NCBI GenBank assembly: GCA_026996855.1
Contig: JALWJZ010000084.1
Coordinates: 1-39,442 of the forward strand
Reading direction: 5' to 3'
From: Anaerolineales bacterium
GTDB taxonomy: Bacteria; Chloroflexota; Anaerolineae; Anaerolineales; DRMV01
DNA length: 39,442 bases
The notes beneath the pieces are model-generated. The model made no database searches, was not told where the DNA came from, and worked only from the letters and a program-made list of their open reading frames with translations. Below, piece after piece: positions 1-7,017 of this stretch. A program made the translations under genes and the position numbers. Numbering within the stretch: the first letter of the stretch is position 1; every line of letters begins with the position of its first letter.

Positions 1-124
1 GCGTGGCACCCGGCCCGCATCCGGCAACCAGGGCCAGTACCAGCCAGGCCCAGGCCAGGGCGCCCGGCCAGAAACCGCGGGGGCATCCGGTTCGATGGTT
101 TGGCGCTTGAAGCAGCGGGGTCAT
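1..124 (-). CDS. Lipoprotein, N-terminal fragment (runs off the window)
   Basis: An ATG at 124 overlaps the fmt stop codon in an ATGA arrangement and opens a frame that stays open to the window edge (41 codons). The translation has a basic, polar start, then a hydrophobic stretch (LAWAWLVLALVAG), then Cys, forming a lipobox-like LVAGC at about residues 31-35. This predicts export and lipid anchoring on the outer face of the membrane. The start-stop overlap suggests translational coupling to fmt. Nothing of the mature domain is visible, so no function can be given. Confidence 0.6.
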   Translation of the reverse strand, partial: MTPLLQAPNHRTGCPRGFWPGALAWAWLVLALVAGCGPGAT

Positions 125-1077
125 GGGGCTTTCTCGGGCAGGGGTCCGGTGGCGGTCCAGTCGCGGCCGGCTCCCCGCAGGAAGGCGGGGCCCTCCATGG
201 CCTTGCGTCCTTCGGGTCGTACCCACTCCAGCAACAACACGCCCCGGCCCGTGCCCACCGCGGGATGGCCTTCCACCACCAGGGGAACGCCGGGGCCGGG
301 CGAATCCAGGTCTACGGCTCGGGCTTTGAGCACTTTCAGGCGTTTCCCCTTCCACCAGGTAAAGGTGCCGGGCCAGGGGTCGAAGGCCCGCACCTGGCGG
401 GCCAGTTCCTCCGCGGGGCGGGTGAAATCCAGCAGGCCGTCTTCCCGTTTCAACCGAGGTGCGTAGGTGGCTTTGCTCTCGTCTTGGGGTTGGGGTCGAA
501 TTTCCCCGGCCAGGTATAGGGGGATGGTTTCCACCAGCAACGTGGCGCCCAGATGGGCCAGCCGTTCCCCCAGGGTGGCCGCGGTGTCGTCGGGGTGGAT
601 GGGTTCCTTGCGTTGACTCAGGATGGGGCCGGTGTCCAGGCCCTCGTCCATGAGCATGATGGTCACGCCGGTTTCCTTATCGCCGTGCCAGATGGCATAG
701 GCCACCGGCGCGGCCCCACGCCAGCGGGGGAGGAGGGAGGCATGCACGTTGAGGCAACCATAGGGGGGAAGTTGGAGCACCTGAGGTTTCAAAATCTGGC
801 CGTACGCGGCCACCACGATGAGGTCCGGCTGCCAGGCCCGCAGTTGCTCGATGGCTTCGGGCCGGGAGAGGCGCGCGGGTTGAAACACGGGCAGGCCCAG
901 TTCCTGGGCCTTGCGCTTGACGGGGGGCGGGGTGAGCACGTTGCCCCGCCCGGCGGGCTTGTCCGGCTGGGTGACCACACCCACCACGTTGAAATGCCGG
1001 GCCAGGGCTTCCAGCGTGGGCACCGCGAACTGGGGAGACCCCATGAAGACCACTCGAGGACGGGAGGGTGGTGTCAT
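121..1077 (-). CDS. fmt: Methionyl-tRNA formyltransferase
   Basis: Transfers a formyl group from 10-formyl-tetrahydrofolate to the methionine on initiator tRNA. The 318-residue product is full length for the family. It shows the N-terminal Rossmann-like formyltransferase start (VVFMGSPQFAVPTLEAL), the catalytic signature LNVHASLLPRWRGAAP with Asn110 and His112, and the catalytic Asp148 in MLMDEGLDTG, at the same spacing as E. coli N106/H108/D144. A C-terminal OB-like domain follows from about residue 210. The ATG lies 27 bases after the rimM stop with a weak GGAG about 10 bases upstream. It is the last complete gene of the rpsP-khpA-rimM-fmt run and overlaps the next lipoprotein start. Confidence 0.96.
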   Translation of the reverse strand: MTPPSRPRVVFMGSPQFAVPTLEALARHFNVVGVVTQPDKPAGRGNVLTPPPVKRKAQELGLPVFQPARLSRPEAIEQLRAWQPDLIVVAAYGQILKPQVLQLPPYGCLNVHASLLPRWRGAAPVAYAIWHGDKETGVTIMLMDEGLDTGPILSQRKEPIHPDDTAATLGERLAHLGATLLVETIPLYLAGEIRPQPQDESKATYAPRLKREDGLLDFTRPAEELARQVRAFDPWPGTFTWWKGKRLKVLKARAVDLDSPGPGVPLVVEGHPAVGTGRGVLLLEWVRPEGRKAMEGPAFLRGAGRDWTATGPLPEKAP

Positions 1078-1104
1078 GGTGGGTGTGCTCCGGTTTTCAG
1101 GTGG

Positions 1105-1752
1105 TCACGCTTCCTCGGGGCTTTTGCGCTCGTCTTCCGGGGAGGCTTTCCAGATGGGGTGGTCTTCCGGTACCAGGCCGGGGATGAGCCGCACGATGAC
1201 CAGTCCCTCGTTGGGGCGTACCTCCCGCAACACTTCCCCGGTGGCGGGGAGCAGGATTTCCGGCCCTTCTTCCGGTTCCACCACGAAGACGTCGTTGCCC
1301 GCGGTCTCGATGATTTCCACCAGTTGCCCCAGGGTGCGACCTTCTTCGGTGCGCACTTCCATGCCCAGCACCTGGAAGTCGTAGTACTCGTCGCTTTCCT
1401 GGGGTGGGACGACTTCGTCGGTCTCGATGGTAATCCACTGGTTGCGCAGGGGTTCCACCGACGTGCGGTCGGGGTATCCTTCGAAGGCGAGGAGCAGGCC
1501 GTCCCGGTGGGGTTTGACGTCCCGAATGGTCAGGGCGATGCGCCGCGGCCCCACGTAGATGACCGCACCGGGGTAGAAGCGGACTTCCGGGTGGTCGGTG
1601 AGCACTTCCAACAGCATCTCCCCCCGCAAGCCGTGGGGCTTGCGCAGCCGCCCGATGACCACGTGGGCGATGCGCCCGCCTTCTTCCAGGTCCGCCCACC
1701 GCAGCGAACGTCCAATGGCTCGCGTTCCCCTGCGTCCCTTTCTCCTGCCCAT
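1105..1752 (-). CDS. rimM: 16S rRNA processing protein RimM
   Basis: Assembly factor for the 30S head; binds ribosomal protein S19 and helps mature 16S rRNA. The 215-residue product has the RimM barrel start VVIGRLRKPHGLRGE (residues 31-45) and a PRC-barrel half starting near YYDFQVLGMEV. It carries an N-terminal basic extension of about 25 residues and an acidic C-terminal tail. The start is supported by AGGAGGAG nine bases upstream of the ATG. A hairpin sits between khpA and this gene, so rimM may be partly uncoupled from rpsP-khpA. trmD, often a neighbour of rimM, lies at the other end of the window. Confidence 0.93.
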   Translation of the reverse strand: MGRRKGRRGTRAIGRSLRWADLEEGGRIAHVVIGRLRKPHGLRGEMLLEVLTDHPEVRFYPGAVIYVGPRRIALTIRDVKPHRDGLLLAFEGYPDRTSVEPLRNQWITIETDEVVPPQESDEYYDFQVLGMEVRTEEGRTLGQLVEIIETAGNDVFVVEPEEGPEILLPATGEVLREVRPNEGLVIVRLIPGLVPEDHPIWKASPEDERKSPEEA

Positions 1753-1802
1753 GCGAATCCACTCCTCCTGGTACGACCCGCTGCGGTTTGACGGAGAAAA
1801 GC

Positions 1803-1830
1803 AACGGGACGGCCCCTTTGCCGTCCCGTT
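1803..1830 (-). terminator. Strong hairpin directly after the khpA stop codon
   Basis: An 11-bp perfect inverted repeat (AACGGGACGGC paired with GCCGTCCCGTT, six-base loop) begins at the base after the khpA TAA. On the minus strand it is followed by GCTTTTC, a short imperfect T-tract. It could be a partial intrinsic terminator or attenuator between rpsP-khpA and rimM-fmt, or a 3' stabilising stem. Confidence 0.55.
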
Positions 1831-2112
1831 TTATGCCATCGGCTCCATGTCCTCGGCGGCATGCACTACGTCCAAATCATAAAATTTGCCCTCTTGGAGG
1901 GTGTAGACCCTCAACAAGGCTCGAATGGCATCGGCCACTTGGCCGCCGCGGCCAATCATGCGGCCGTAATCCTCCTTCGCGACCTCCAGGACCACAATGT
2001 TGGTGCTTCCGCCCTGAACCTGGGTCACGTACACCCGATCGGGCTGGTTGACCAGGTGCCTGGCAATGTAGGCCACCAGTTCTTTGGCCGAAGGTTGGGC
2101 GTTGCTCCTCAT
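1831..2112 (-). CDS. khpA: KH-domain RNA-binding protein KhpA
   Basis: Small single-KH RNA-binding protein (YlqC/KhpA type) usually encoded between rpsP and rimM. The KH core reads IVVLEVAKEDYGRMIGRGGQ, with the GRGG nucleic-acid-binding loop, followed by a helix (VADAIRALLRVYTL). The ATG start gives 93 residues. An in-frame GTG at 2130 would add six residues. Neither start has a good Shine-Dalgarno sequence, so translation may depend on rpsP, whose stop is 63 bases upstream. In other bacteria KhpA pairs with KhpB and binds many RNAs. Confidence 0.9.
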   Translation of the reverse strand: MRSNAQPSAKELVAYIARHLVNQPDRVYVTQVQGGSTNIVVLEVAKEDYGRMIGRGGQVADAIRALLRVYTLQEGKFYDLDVVHAAEDMEPMA

Positions 2113-2175
2113 CGTTCGCTTGCGGTTCACGCGATTTCACGGCCCGGGCCGTGCAGCCATCAAGGGGCCGCCTTT

Positions 2176-2601
2176 TCAGGCCGTGGCTTCGGCCTCGGGT
2201 TCGGCCTGGGCTTCGGTTTCCTCGGTCTTGGTTTCCTTGTCCGTCTGGCCAAACAGGGCGGCTTCGCTGGTCTTGCGTCCGGGCTTGAAGGGTTCCAGAG
2301 CCTCAGCGGCCTCTTGCAACAGGGTTTCCAGGCTTTCGCCCTGCTTGTAACGCTGGTAACGGTCCCACAGGCCCACCATGCGGAAGATGCGCTGAACCGA
2401 TTCGGTTACCTGGGCGCCGTGGTCCAGCCACCAGTACACCCGTTCTTCCTCCACCACCACCGTGGGAGGATGGGTGCGAGGGTTGTAATAACCGAGCATT
2501 TCCAGGTATTTGCCGTCGCGTTTGACCCGGCTGTCCGCAGCCACGATGCGGTAACTGGGCTGATTGCGTTTGCCGACACGTCGTAAGCGGATACGCACCA
2601 T
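2176..2601 (-). CDS. rpsP: 30S ribosomal protein S16
   Basis: Ribosomal protein S16 of the small subunit body. The start MVRIRLRRVGKRNQPSYRIV is the classic family N-terminus, and the motifs KYLEMLGYYNPRTHPP and RVYWWLDHGAQVTESV follow. The frame is open seven codons further up, but the ATG at 2601 is preceded by GGAGG nine bases away and matches the family start. The product is 141 residues, long for S16: after about residue 90 there is a Glu/Ala/Thr-rich acidic tail, an extension often seen outside Proteobacteria. First gene of the rpsP-khpA-rimM-fmt run. Confidence 0.96.
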   Translation of the reverse strand: MVRIRLRRVGKRNQPSYRIVAADSRVKRDGKYLEMLGYYNPRTHPPTVVVEEERVYWWLDHGAQVTESVQRIFRMVGLWDRYQRYKQGESLETLLQEAAEALEPFKPGRKTSEAALFGQTDKETKTEETEAQAEPEAEATA

Positions 2602-2630
2602 AAGCCGTTTCCTCCATAACACACAAAATT

Positions 2631-2645
2631 CCCGGCCGTGCCGGG
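2631..2645 (-). other. Small leader hairpin upstream of rpsP
   Basis: CCCGGC-CGT-GCCGGG forms a six-bp stem with a three-base loop on either strand. It lies between the predicted rpsP promoter and the ribosome binding site and could affect leader folding. No protein or ligand can be assigned. Confidence 0.35.
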
Positions 2646-2654
2646 CGAGAGGCT

Positions 2655-2663
2655 ATTTTACCA
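2655..2663 (-). promoter_or_regulatory. Extended -10 promoter for rpsP-khpA-rimM-fmt
   Basis: On the minus strand the sequence reads TGGTAAAAT, an extended -10 (TGN plus TAAAAT), about 55 bases before the rpsP ATG. The -35 region 17 bases further up (GTTTCG) is poor, as is usual with extended -10 promoters. Confidence 0.45.
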
Positions 2664-2715
2664 CAAAGGTGCTTTTCCGAAACGAGTTTTTACCAACTGG
2701 GCCGCAGGAATAAAA

Positions 2716-2758
2716 GACAGTATGTTGCAAACGGCGAAGCCGCTTGCAACATACTGTC
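2716..2758. repeat. Dispersed palindromic repeat, copy 1 (GCGAAGC-capped)
   Basis: A perfect 15-bp inverted repeat (GACAGTATGTTGCAA / TTGCAACATACTGTC) encloses A, then CGGC-GAA-GCCG, then C. The tip contains GCGAAGC, a sequence known to form an unusually stable DNA mini-hairpin. A near-identical element occurs in opposite orientation at 36955-36990. It lies between selD and rpsP. Confidence 0.75.
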
Positions 2759-2775
2759 AGATAATGCGTTTCAAA

Positions 2776-2800
2776 AAGGCGCGCCTGTAAAGGTTGCCTA
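2776..2800. repeat. GTAA-loop repeat, degenerate copy
   Basis: The core GCCTGTAAAGGTTGCC is shared with the hairpins at 37042-37063 and 37226-37247. Here the arms have diverged, leaving an imperfect stem around the GTAA loop. As in the distal locus, it lies close to the GCGAAGC palindrome, so the two elements may travel or be maintained together. Confidence 0.55.
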
Positions 2801-2832
2801 CCTGTACCATGTCTTGCCACGAATGCAATGCC

Positions 2833-3906
2833 TCATTTTACCCAAATATGGGGTTCGGCCTCGATGACTCGGCCAATGACCCAGCACAGCAAGCCGTGCT
2901 CCAGGGCCGTCTGCCGAAAGCGCTCCCAGCGAAACTCGGGCACGCTCAAGAGCAGGCCGCCGCTGGTCTGGGCGTCGAAGAGGAGCAGACGCTGGAATTC
3001 TTCCAAGGGAACCTCGAAGGTAACGTGGGGGCCGTAGGTTTCGACGTTGGCGTAGGTGCCGCCGGGGAAAATACCGGCTCGCGCGTACTCCCGTGCAGGT
3101 TCCAGGATGGGCACCTTTTCCCAAAGGATTTCCAGGCCCACCCCGGAGGCCTGGGCCATTTCCCATGCATGGCCCAACAGTCCGAAGCCGGTGACGTCGG
3201 TGGCCGCGCGCAGGTGGGCTTCGCGTGCCACGTGGGCCGCGGTGCGGTTCAGGCGCATCATCCATTCCTGGACCATGCGTACATGCTCGGGCGCGGCTTT
3301 GCCTTGCTTCAACGCGGTGGTGATGGTACCCATGCCCAGGGGTTTGGTCAGCACCAATCGGTCACCGGGGCGCAGTCGGTCCTTGCGCAACATGCGTTCC
3401 GGGTGCACCCAACCCAGGGCGATGAGGCCGTACTTGGGTTCTTCGTCTTGTAAGGAGTGGCCGCCGGCCAGCACCGCGCCGGCTTCCTTGACCTTTTCCG
3501 CACCGCCTTGCACGATGGCCTGGGAGATTTCAGGGGGCCATTGGGGCGGCACGGCCAGGATGTTGAGGGCCAGGAAGGGCTCGCCGCCCATGGCGTACAC
3601 GTCCGAAAGGGCATTGGCCGCGGCCACCGCGCCGTACACATACGGGTCGTCTACCACGGGCGTGAACAGGTCCACCGTGGCCACCAAAGCCCGATTCGCG
3701 GCCACATACCACGCCGCCGCGTCTTCAGGCGGGTGCAGCCCGGCCAGGAGGGGCTCGGGCAGTTCATCTTTGGGGAAGATGTCGCTCAGGGGGCGCAGAA
3801 CCTGCGCCAGCGCGTCCGCGCTTAGTTTGGACGCTCACCCGGCACATTTGGCGTATGCGGTCAGGCGAATTTCCCGACCGGAACGCACGGGCTTGGGCGC
3901 GCTCAT
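2833..3906 (-). CDS. selD: Selenide, water dikinase SelD, itself a selenoprotein (UGA = Sec24)
   Basis: Makes selenophosphate from selenide and ATP, the selenium donor for selenocysteine and selenouridine. The true ATG is at 3906, behind AGGAGG four bases upstream. The N-terminus reads IRLTAYAKCAG-UGA-ASKLSADAL, which aligns with the SelD active site (E. coli LTQYSHGAGCGCK). The UGA at 3837-3835 takes the place of the catalytic Cys17, and Lys27 matches the essential Lys20. After the UGA the frame continues without a break through TVDLFTPVVDDPY, NALSDVYAMGGEP, ATDVTGFGLLGHA and AQTSGG, giving 357 residues, normal for SelD. A conventional call would begin at the GTG at 3705 and drop 67 residues. 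Working Sec insertion needs selA, selB and selC elsewhere in the genome. The gene lies 43 bases after the SPFH gene. Confidence 0.9.
3809..3822 (-). promoter_or_regulatory. Candidate bacterial SECIS hairpin in selD
   Basis: On the mRNA, 12 bases after the UGA, AGCGC-GGAC-GCGCU forms a five-bp stem with a GGAC loop. The loop starts 17 bases after the UGA and has G in its first two positions, as described for bacterial SECIS elements (loop 16-37 bases after UGA, G among its first two bases). An alternative stem GCGUCC/GGACGC directly after the UGA competes with it. Confidence 0.6.
3835..3837 (-). other. Recoded UGA (selenocysteine codon) in selD
   Basis: TGA on the minus strand at codon 24 of selD, at the position of the catalytic Cys/Sec of the family. 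The sequence on both sides is SelD-like in the same frame, which argues for recoding rather than termination. Confidence 0.85.
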
Positions 3907-3949
3907 AACGCCTCCTGCCAGCCAAGAAGATGCACGATTCGAAGCGATT

Positions 3950-5029
3950 TTACTCCCCTTCTCCTTCCGGTGCAGGCGTGGGTGTCGGGCGCGGAGCAGG
4001 GAGGGGAACCTCCTCTTCCATTTCGGGCAGCGGCAACAGGAAGGGATTGTCCGTGGGCACCAGCATGACCCGAATGCCGGGGGCGAGTTTCTGAATGTAC
4101 TCGTAGGTGAGGAGTTCCGGGTTTTCCTGCAGCACCTGGGCCAGCAGGCGCAGGGCTTCGGCTTCGGCTTTGGCCTGGATGAGTCGAGCCTCGGCTTCGC
4201 CCTGGGCGCGAATGATTTTGGCGTCGGCCTCGCCCTTGGCCATCTGGCGCAACTGCTCGGCTTCCTGGCGTTTCTTTTCCACCAAGAATTTGGCCTGCTG
4301 GGCCTGTTGTTCGGCAATTTGCTTTTGCTCCACGGCCTGGGCGTATTCGGGGGTGAAGTTGATGTCCCGCAGGACGAAGTCGTGCAACAGCAACCCGTTT
4401 TCGGCCAATTTCTGCTGCAAACGCTCAAAGACTTGCTGTTGCAACTCGAAGCGGTGGGTGCTTACCACTTCGTCCACCCGGAATTGGGAGACCACGTCCC
4501 GGATGATGCCCCGGACCAGGGGCCGTACCAGGTCTTCCGCGTAACGGTCCTGCCAGGCCAGATGCACCTGGATGACCTTGTCCGGGTCAATGGAGTAAAT
4601 GACCGAAGCGTCCAGGAAGATGCGCTGGCCGTCCTTCGTGCGGGCTTCGATGGAATCGTCACCGAAGCGCTGGCCTTCTTCGGTCGTGGCCGACATGGTA
4701 TAGGTTTGCTTGGAAATGGGGTAGCGCACCACGTACTCGAAGTAAGGCACTACCCAGCGCAGGCCAGGCTCCAGCGGCCGTTCCCGGTAGCCTTTCGGGG
4801 TCAGGGCGGAAATCACCACGCCTCGTTCCTGAGGGTGGATGAAGACCAGGCCCGCGGCCAGGGTGGTCGTGAGAACGGCACCCAGGAGGGTGACCCCGGC
4901 TGGCCAGAGGGCTTTGCCGGAGGGGCGGCTTTTCTGTTTGACGGCCAAACCGACCCAGCGAAAGAACAGGAACAGGGTCAGGCCCCACAAGACCGTGGAG
5001 ACCACGCGCACGATTTGAAGCACATTCAT
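3950..5029 (-). CDS. SPFH/prohibitin-family membrane protein
   Basis: A membrane-microdomain scaffold type protein (SPFH superfamily: prohibitin, stomatin, HflK/C). The ATG at 5029 has GGAGG six bases upstream and gives 359 residues. The frame is open further up, but that part lacks family character. Two membrane segments (about 8-28 and 43-63) precede the SPFH domain (about 64-230, including TKDGQRIFLDASVIYSID and FTPEYAQAVEQKQIAEQQAQ). An Ala/Glu/Gln-rich coiled coil follows (about 230-300), then a Pro-rich acidic tail. In bacteria such proteins oligomerise and often regulate membrane proteases such as FtsH. No protease gene is adjacent; the upstream gene encodes another membrane protein and selD follows. 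Confidence 0.88.
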   Translation of the reverse strand: MNVLQIVRVVSTVLWGLTLFLFFRWVGLAVKQKSRPSGKALWPAGVTLLGAVLTTTLAAGLVFIHPQERGVVISALTPKGYRERPLEPGLRWVVPYFEYVVRYPISKQTYTMSATTEEGQRFGDDSIEARTKDGQRIFLDASVIYSIDPDKVIQVHLAWQDRYAEDLVRPLVRGIIRDVVSQFRVDEVVSTHRFELQQQVFERLQQKLAENGLLLHDFVLRDINFTPEYAQAVEQKQIAEQQAQQAKFLVEKKRQEAEQLRQMAKGEADAKIIRAQGEAEARLIQAKAEAEALRLLAQVLQENPELLTYEYIQKLAPGIRVMLVPTDNPFLLPLPEMEEEVPLPAPRPTPTPAPEGEGE

Positions 5030-5227
5030 GGCAGACCTCCGGAAGGCCGAGGTGGAAAAGGCTTTGCCATGGGTCAAATCCACGCAGGAAGTGGTAGTGG
5101 GGGAACCTTGGTGCTCGAGAGCGATGCAAAACGCAAATCCCACATGTTGAACCCAGGCAATTGTACAACGTCTTTTCCGCGGGTCATCAAAATCCTTCCG
5201 GTCTGGGGAGAGGCCAGGGGCCCTTTC

Positions 5228-6976
5228 TCAGCAGGAAGGGGGTGGTTCTGGATAGGTCGGGGGTGGCGTGAACCAGTGGGGCCCTTCTTGATGTGGTTCC
5301 TCGCTTTCGTCCTCCTTTTTAGGGGACAAGGAGGGTGGGGTGAATGCCTCTTTGGCCAAAGTGTGGTAGGCGGCCAGCCATTCGATGAAGCGTTCCCGCT
5401 CCTTCTGCCACGCTTCCATGGCTTTTCGTCGGCGCAGTTGTTCCATGCGGAGGAAGATGTCGTACTGGGCTTGAGCCGGGTTGGCTACATGGCGGAAGAC
5501 CAGCGGTTTGTCGCCGCCGGTATAGATGTACACGTTGCCGAAGTCCAGCAGGCGGGCCAGTAGGCCGGGGTGTTCGTAGTCCAGGCTGCGAATCTCCAGC
5601 AGGGGCGCGGTGTGCCGTTGCTCCGGCCCCAATACGATTTTCTTGTAATCCACCACTTGCGAATCGGTGATTTGGTAGTAGTCGTTGTGCCACTCGATGT
5701 AAAACCAGAGGAACACCAGAAAGAGGAAAACCGCGATGAGCACGGTCATGTAAGTCAGGGTGACCCAGGAAAAGACTTTCCAAATGCCCAACAAATGCAC
5801 CGCCCACACCGCCATCAAGCCCACGAAGCCCAGCAGGGGGAGCCAGACGCTTTCGAGAAGAAAGTACCAGTGCTTGCGATAAGTGACGATGCTTCCCTCT
5901 TCTACACGCGAACCAAACCAGGCGTTCCACAACACCTTCCACCAGGCAGGTTGGGCTACCTGTTCTTCCAGTTCTGGCGCTTCCACTTTGGGCGGTTCCG
6001 GTGGGGTGGGGAGTTGCAGGCGTTCCCGCAAGGCCCGCTGCACCCGCTCTTCCTCTTCTCGGTAGCGCTGGCGTTGGTGGCGGGTCTGATAGTCCTTGAG
6101 TACCCGCTCCCACAGGTAGGGGGAAGGCACTTTTTCCATGCGCAGGCTGGGTCCCTCCGTGCGCACGATGACGTCGCCCGTGCCCAGGACCCGGTCCAGA
6201 AAACTGGTGTACACTTCCACGGCTACTATCATGGGCAGGGGGATTTCCTGACGGGATTCGTACACCAAAACCACCCGACCGATGAACATGGCGCGTAGCG
6301 AGGTGACCACGGCCGCGTCGTTTCGCCATTCCAGGATGAGGTAGGCCATCCACCCCATGCCCAACAGGCCCAATATGCCGGCCAGGCTCCAGAGCAATAT
6401 TTCCATTTCGGGGAAGAACAGCCACAGGAGCAAAAAGCCTGCAGCCCCGGCCAGCAGGGCGAAAGGCCCCCACAGACGAAAGAGCAACCAGGCGAAATGC
6501 GGACGTTCGTACAGGGTGAGCAATTCGTGGGGTTTCATCCAGGGTGGACGGAGCACCCGGCCGCGTCGGCGGGCCCGCACGATCAGGTTCAGCAAAGCGC
6601 GCATGGCCGGGTGTCGAACCTGCAGGGCCGTGAGCACCGAGCGTGGCATACGATACACGGTGCAGGGGCGCAGCGCGCGGGCATAGATTTCGGCCGGAGG
6701 CCCCCAAATCGCGGCTTCCACGTTGAAGTAATCGCCGGTGCCGCAGCGGCCCACGCCAAACCGCTCTTCTCCCTTCCGCACAAACAGCGAAACTTCACCC
6801 TCGTAGACCAGGTACAGGTGATCGTCCAGGTCTCCTTTGGAGAGGATGAATTCACCCGGTTCGAATTCCAAGAACTCGCAGGCTTCCAGGGCTTCCTGGG
6901 CCTCTTCTTCGGAAAGGAAGGAGAAGAGATGAATCTGACGGAACCAGTGCAGGAGGGCTTCTTGGTTCATCCTCAT
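5228..6976 (-). CDS. Cyclic-nucleotide-binding-domain protein with duplicated membrane/PH-like modules
   Basis: The 582-residue protein has an N-terminal cNMP-binding-type beta-barrel (about 12-125; FEPGEFILSKGDLDDHLYLV, EGEVSLFVRKG). Two similar modules follow, each a pair of membrane helices (about 165-190 and 192-217; about 371-398 and 403-427) ending in EWRND or EWHND and leading into a bacterial PH-like (DUF304/bPH2-type) beta domain. A charged linker (295-345) separates the modules, and the C-terminus is Pro-rich. In the cNMP domain the phosphate-binding Arg (CAP Arg82) appears replaced: the aligned stretch is AEIYARAL rather than RSAxxRA. Nucleotide binding is therefore doubtful and the domain may sense something else. 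Function unknown. A sensor or scaffold partner for the downstream SPFH protein is an inference from order only. Confidence 0.75.
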   Translation of the reverse strand: MRMNQEALLHWFRQIHLFSFLSEEEAQEALEACEFLEFEPGEFILSKGDLDDHLYLVYEGEVSLFVRKGEERFGVGRCGTGDYFNVEAAIWGPPAEIYARALRPCTVYRMPRSVLTALQVRHPAMRALLNLIVRARRRGRVLRPPWMKPHELLTLYERPHFAWLLFRLWGPFALLAGAAGFLLLWLFFPEMEILLWSLAGILGLLGMGWMAYLILEWRNDAAVVTSLRAMFIGRVVLVYESRQEIPLPMIVAVEVYTSFLDRVLGTGDVIVRTEGPSLRMEKVPSPYLWERVLKDYQTRHQRQRYREEEERVQRALRERLQLPTPPEPPKVEAPELEEQVAQPAWWKVLWNAWFGSRVEEGSIVTYRKHWYFLLESVWLPLLGFVGLMAVWAVHLLGIWKVFSWVTLTYMTVLIAVFLFLVFLWFYIEWHNDYYQITDSQVVDYKKIVLGPEQRHTAPLLEIRSLDYEHPGLLARLLDFGNVYIYTGGDKPLVFRHVANPAQAQYDIFLRMEQLRRRKAMEAWQKERERFIEWLAAYHTLAKEAFTPPSLSPKKEDESEEPHQEGPHWFTPPPTYPEPPPSC

Positions 6977-6983
6977 GTCCCGG

Positions 6984-6999
6984 CGACCTTTACGGGTCG
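6984..6999 (-). other. Leader hairpin over the SD-like region of the cNMP-domain gene
   Basis: In the mRNA, CGACC-CGUAAA-GGUCG pairs five bp just before the start codon and includes AAAGG, the best ribosome-binding candidate. The core CCGTAAAGG resembles the CCTGTAAAGG repeats at 2776 and 37042. Either a shared motif or chance. Confidence 0.35.
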
Positions 7000-7008
7000 G
7001 ATAAATTC

Positions 7009-7017
7009 ATTTTAGCA
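7009..7017 (-). promoter_or_regulatory. Extended -10 promoter for the cNMP-domain gene
   Basis: The minus strand reads TGCTAAAAT, an extended -10, about 33 bases before the ATG at 6976. No convincing -35 is present. This would start a short leader of about 25 bases. Confidence 0.45.

Noticed and set aside
2833-2835. The terminal UGA of selD, and the Cys-UGA ends of the cNMP-domain gene (5228) and rnz (28906), as further selenocysteine codons
   Set aside because: All three proteins are already of normal length, nothing family-like follows the UGA, and no suitable hairpin was seen.
3835-3906. selD as a pseudogene or two-piece gene broken by a nonsense codon
   Set aside because: The UGA is exactly at the catalytic Cys/Sec site, both flanks are well conserved in one frame, and a SECIS-like stem follows.
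3056-5563. Plus-strand open frame of 835 codons opposite selD and the SPFH gene
   Set aside because: It is antisense to two genes with clear family motifs and good ribosome sites. Its translation is low-complexity with no recognisable motif. Long antisense frames are common in GC-rich DNA.
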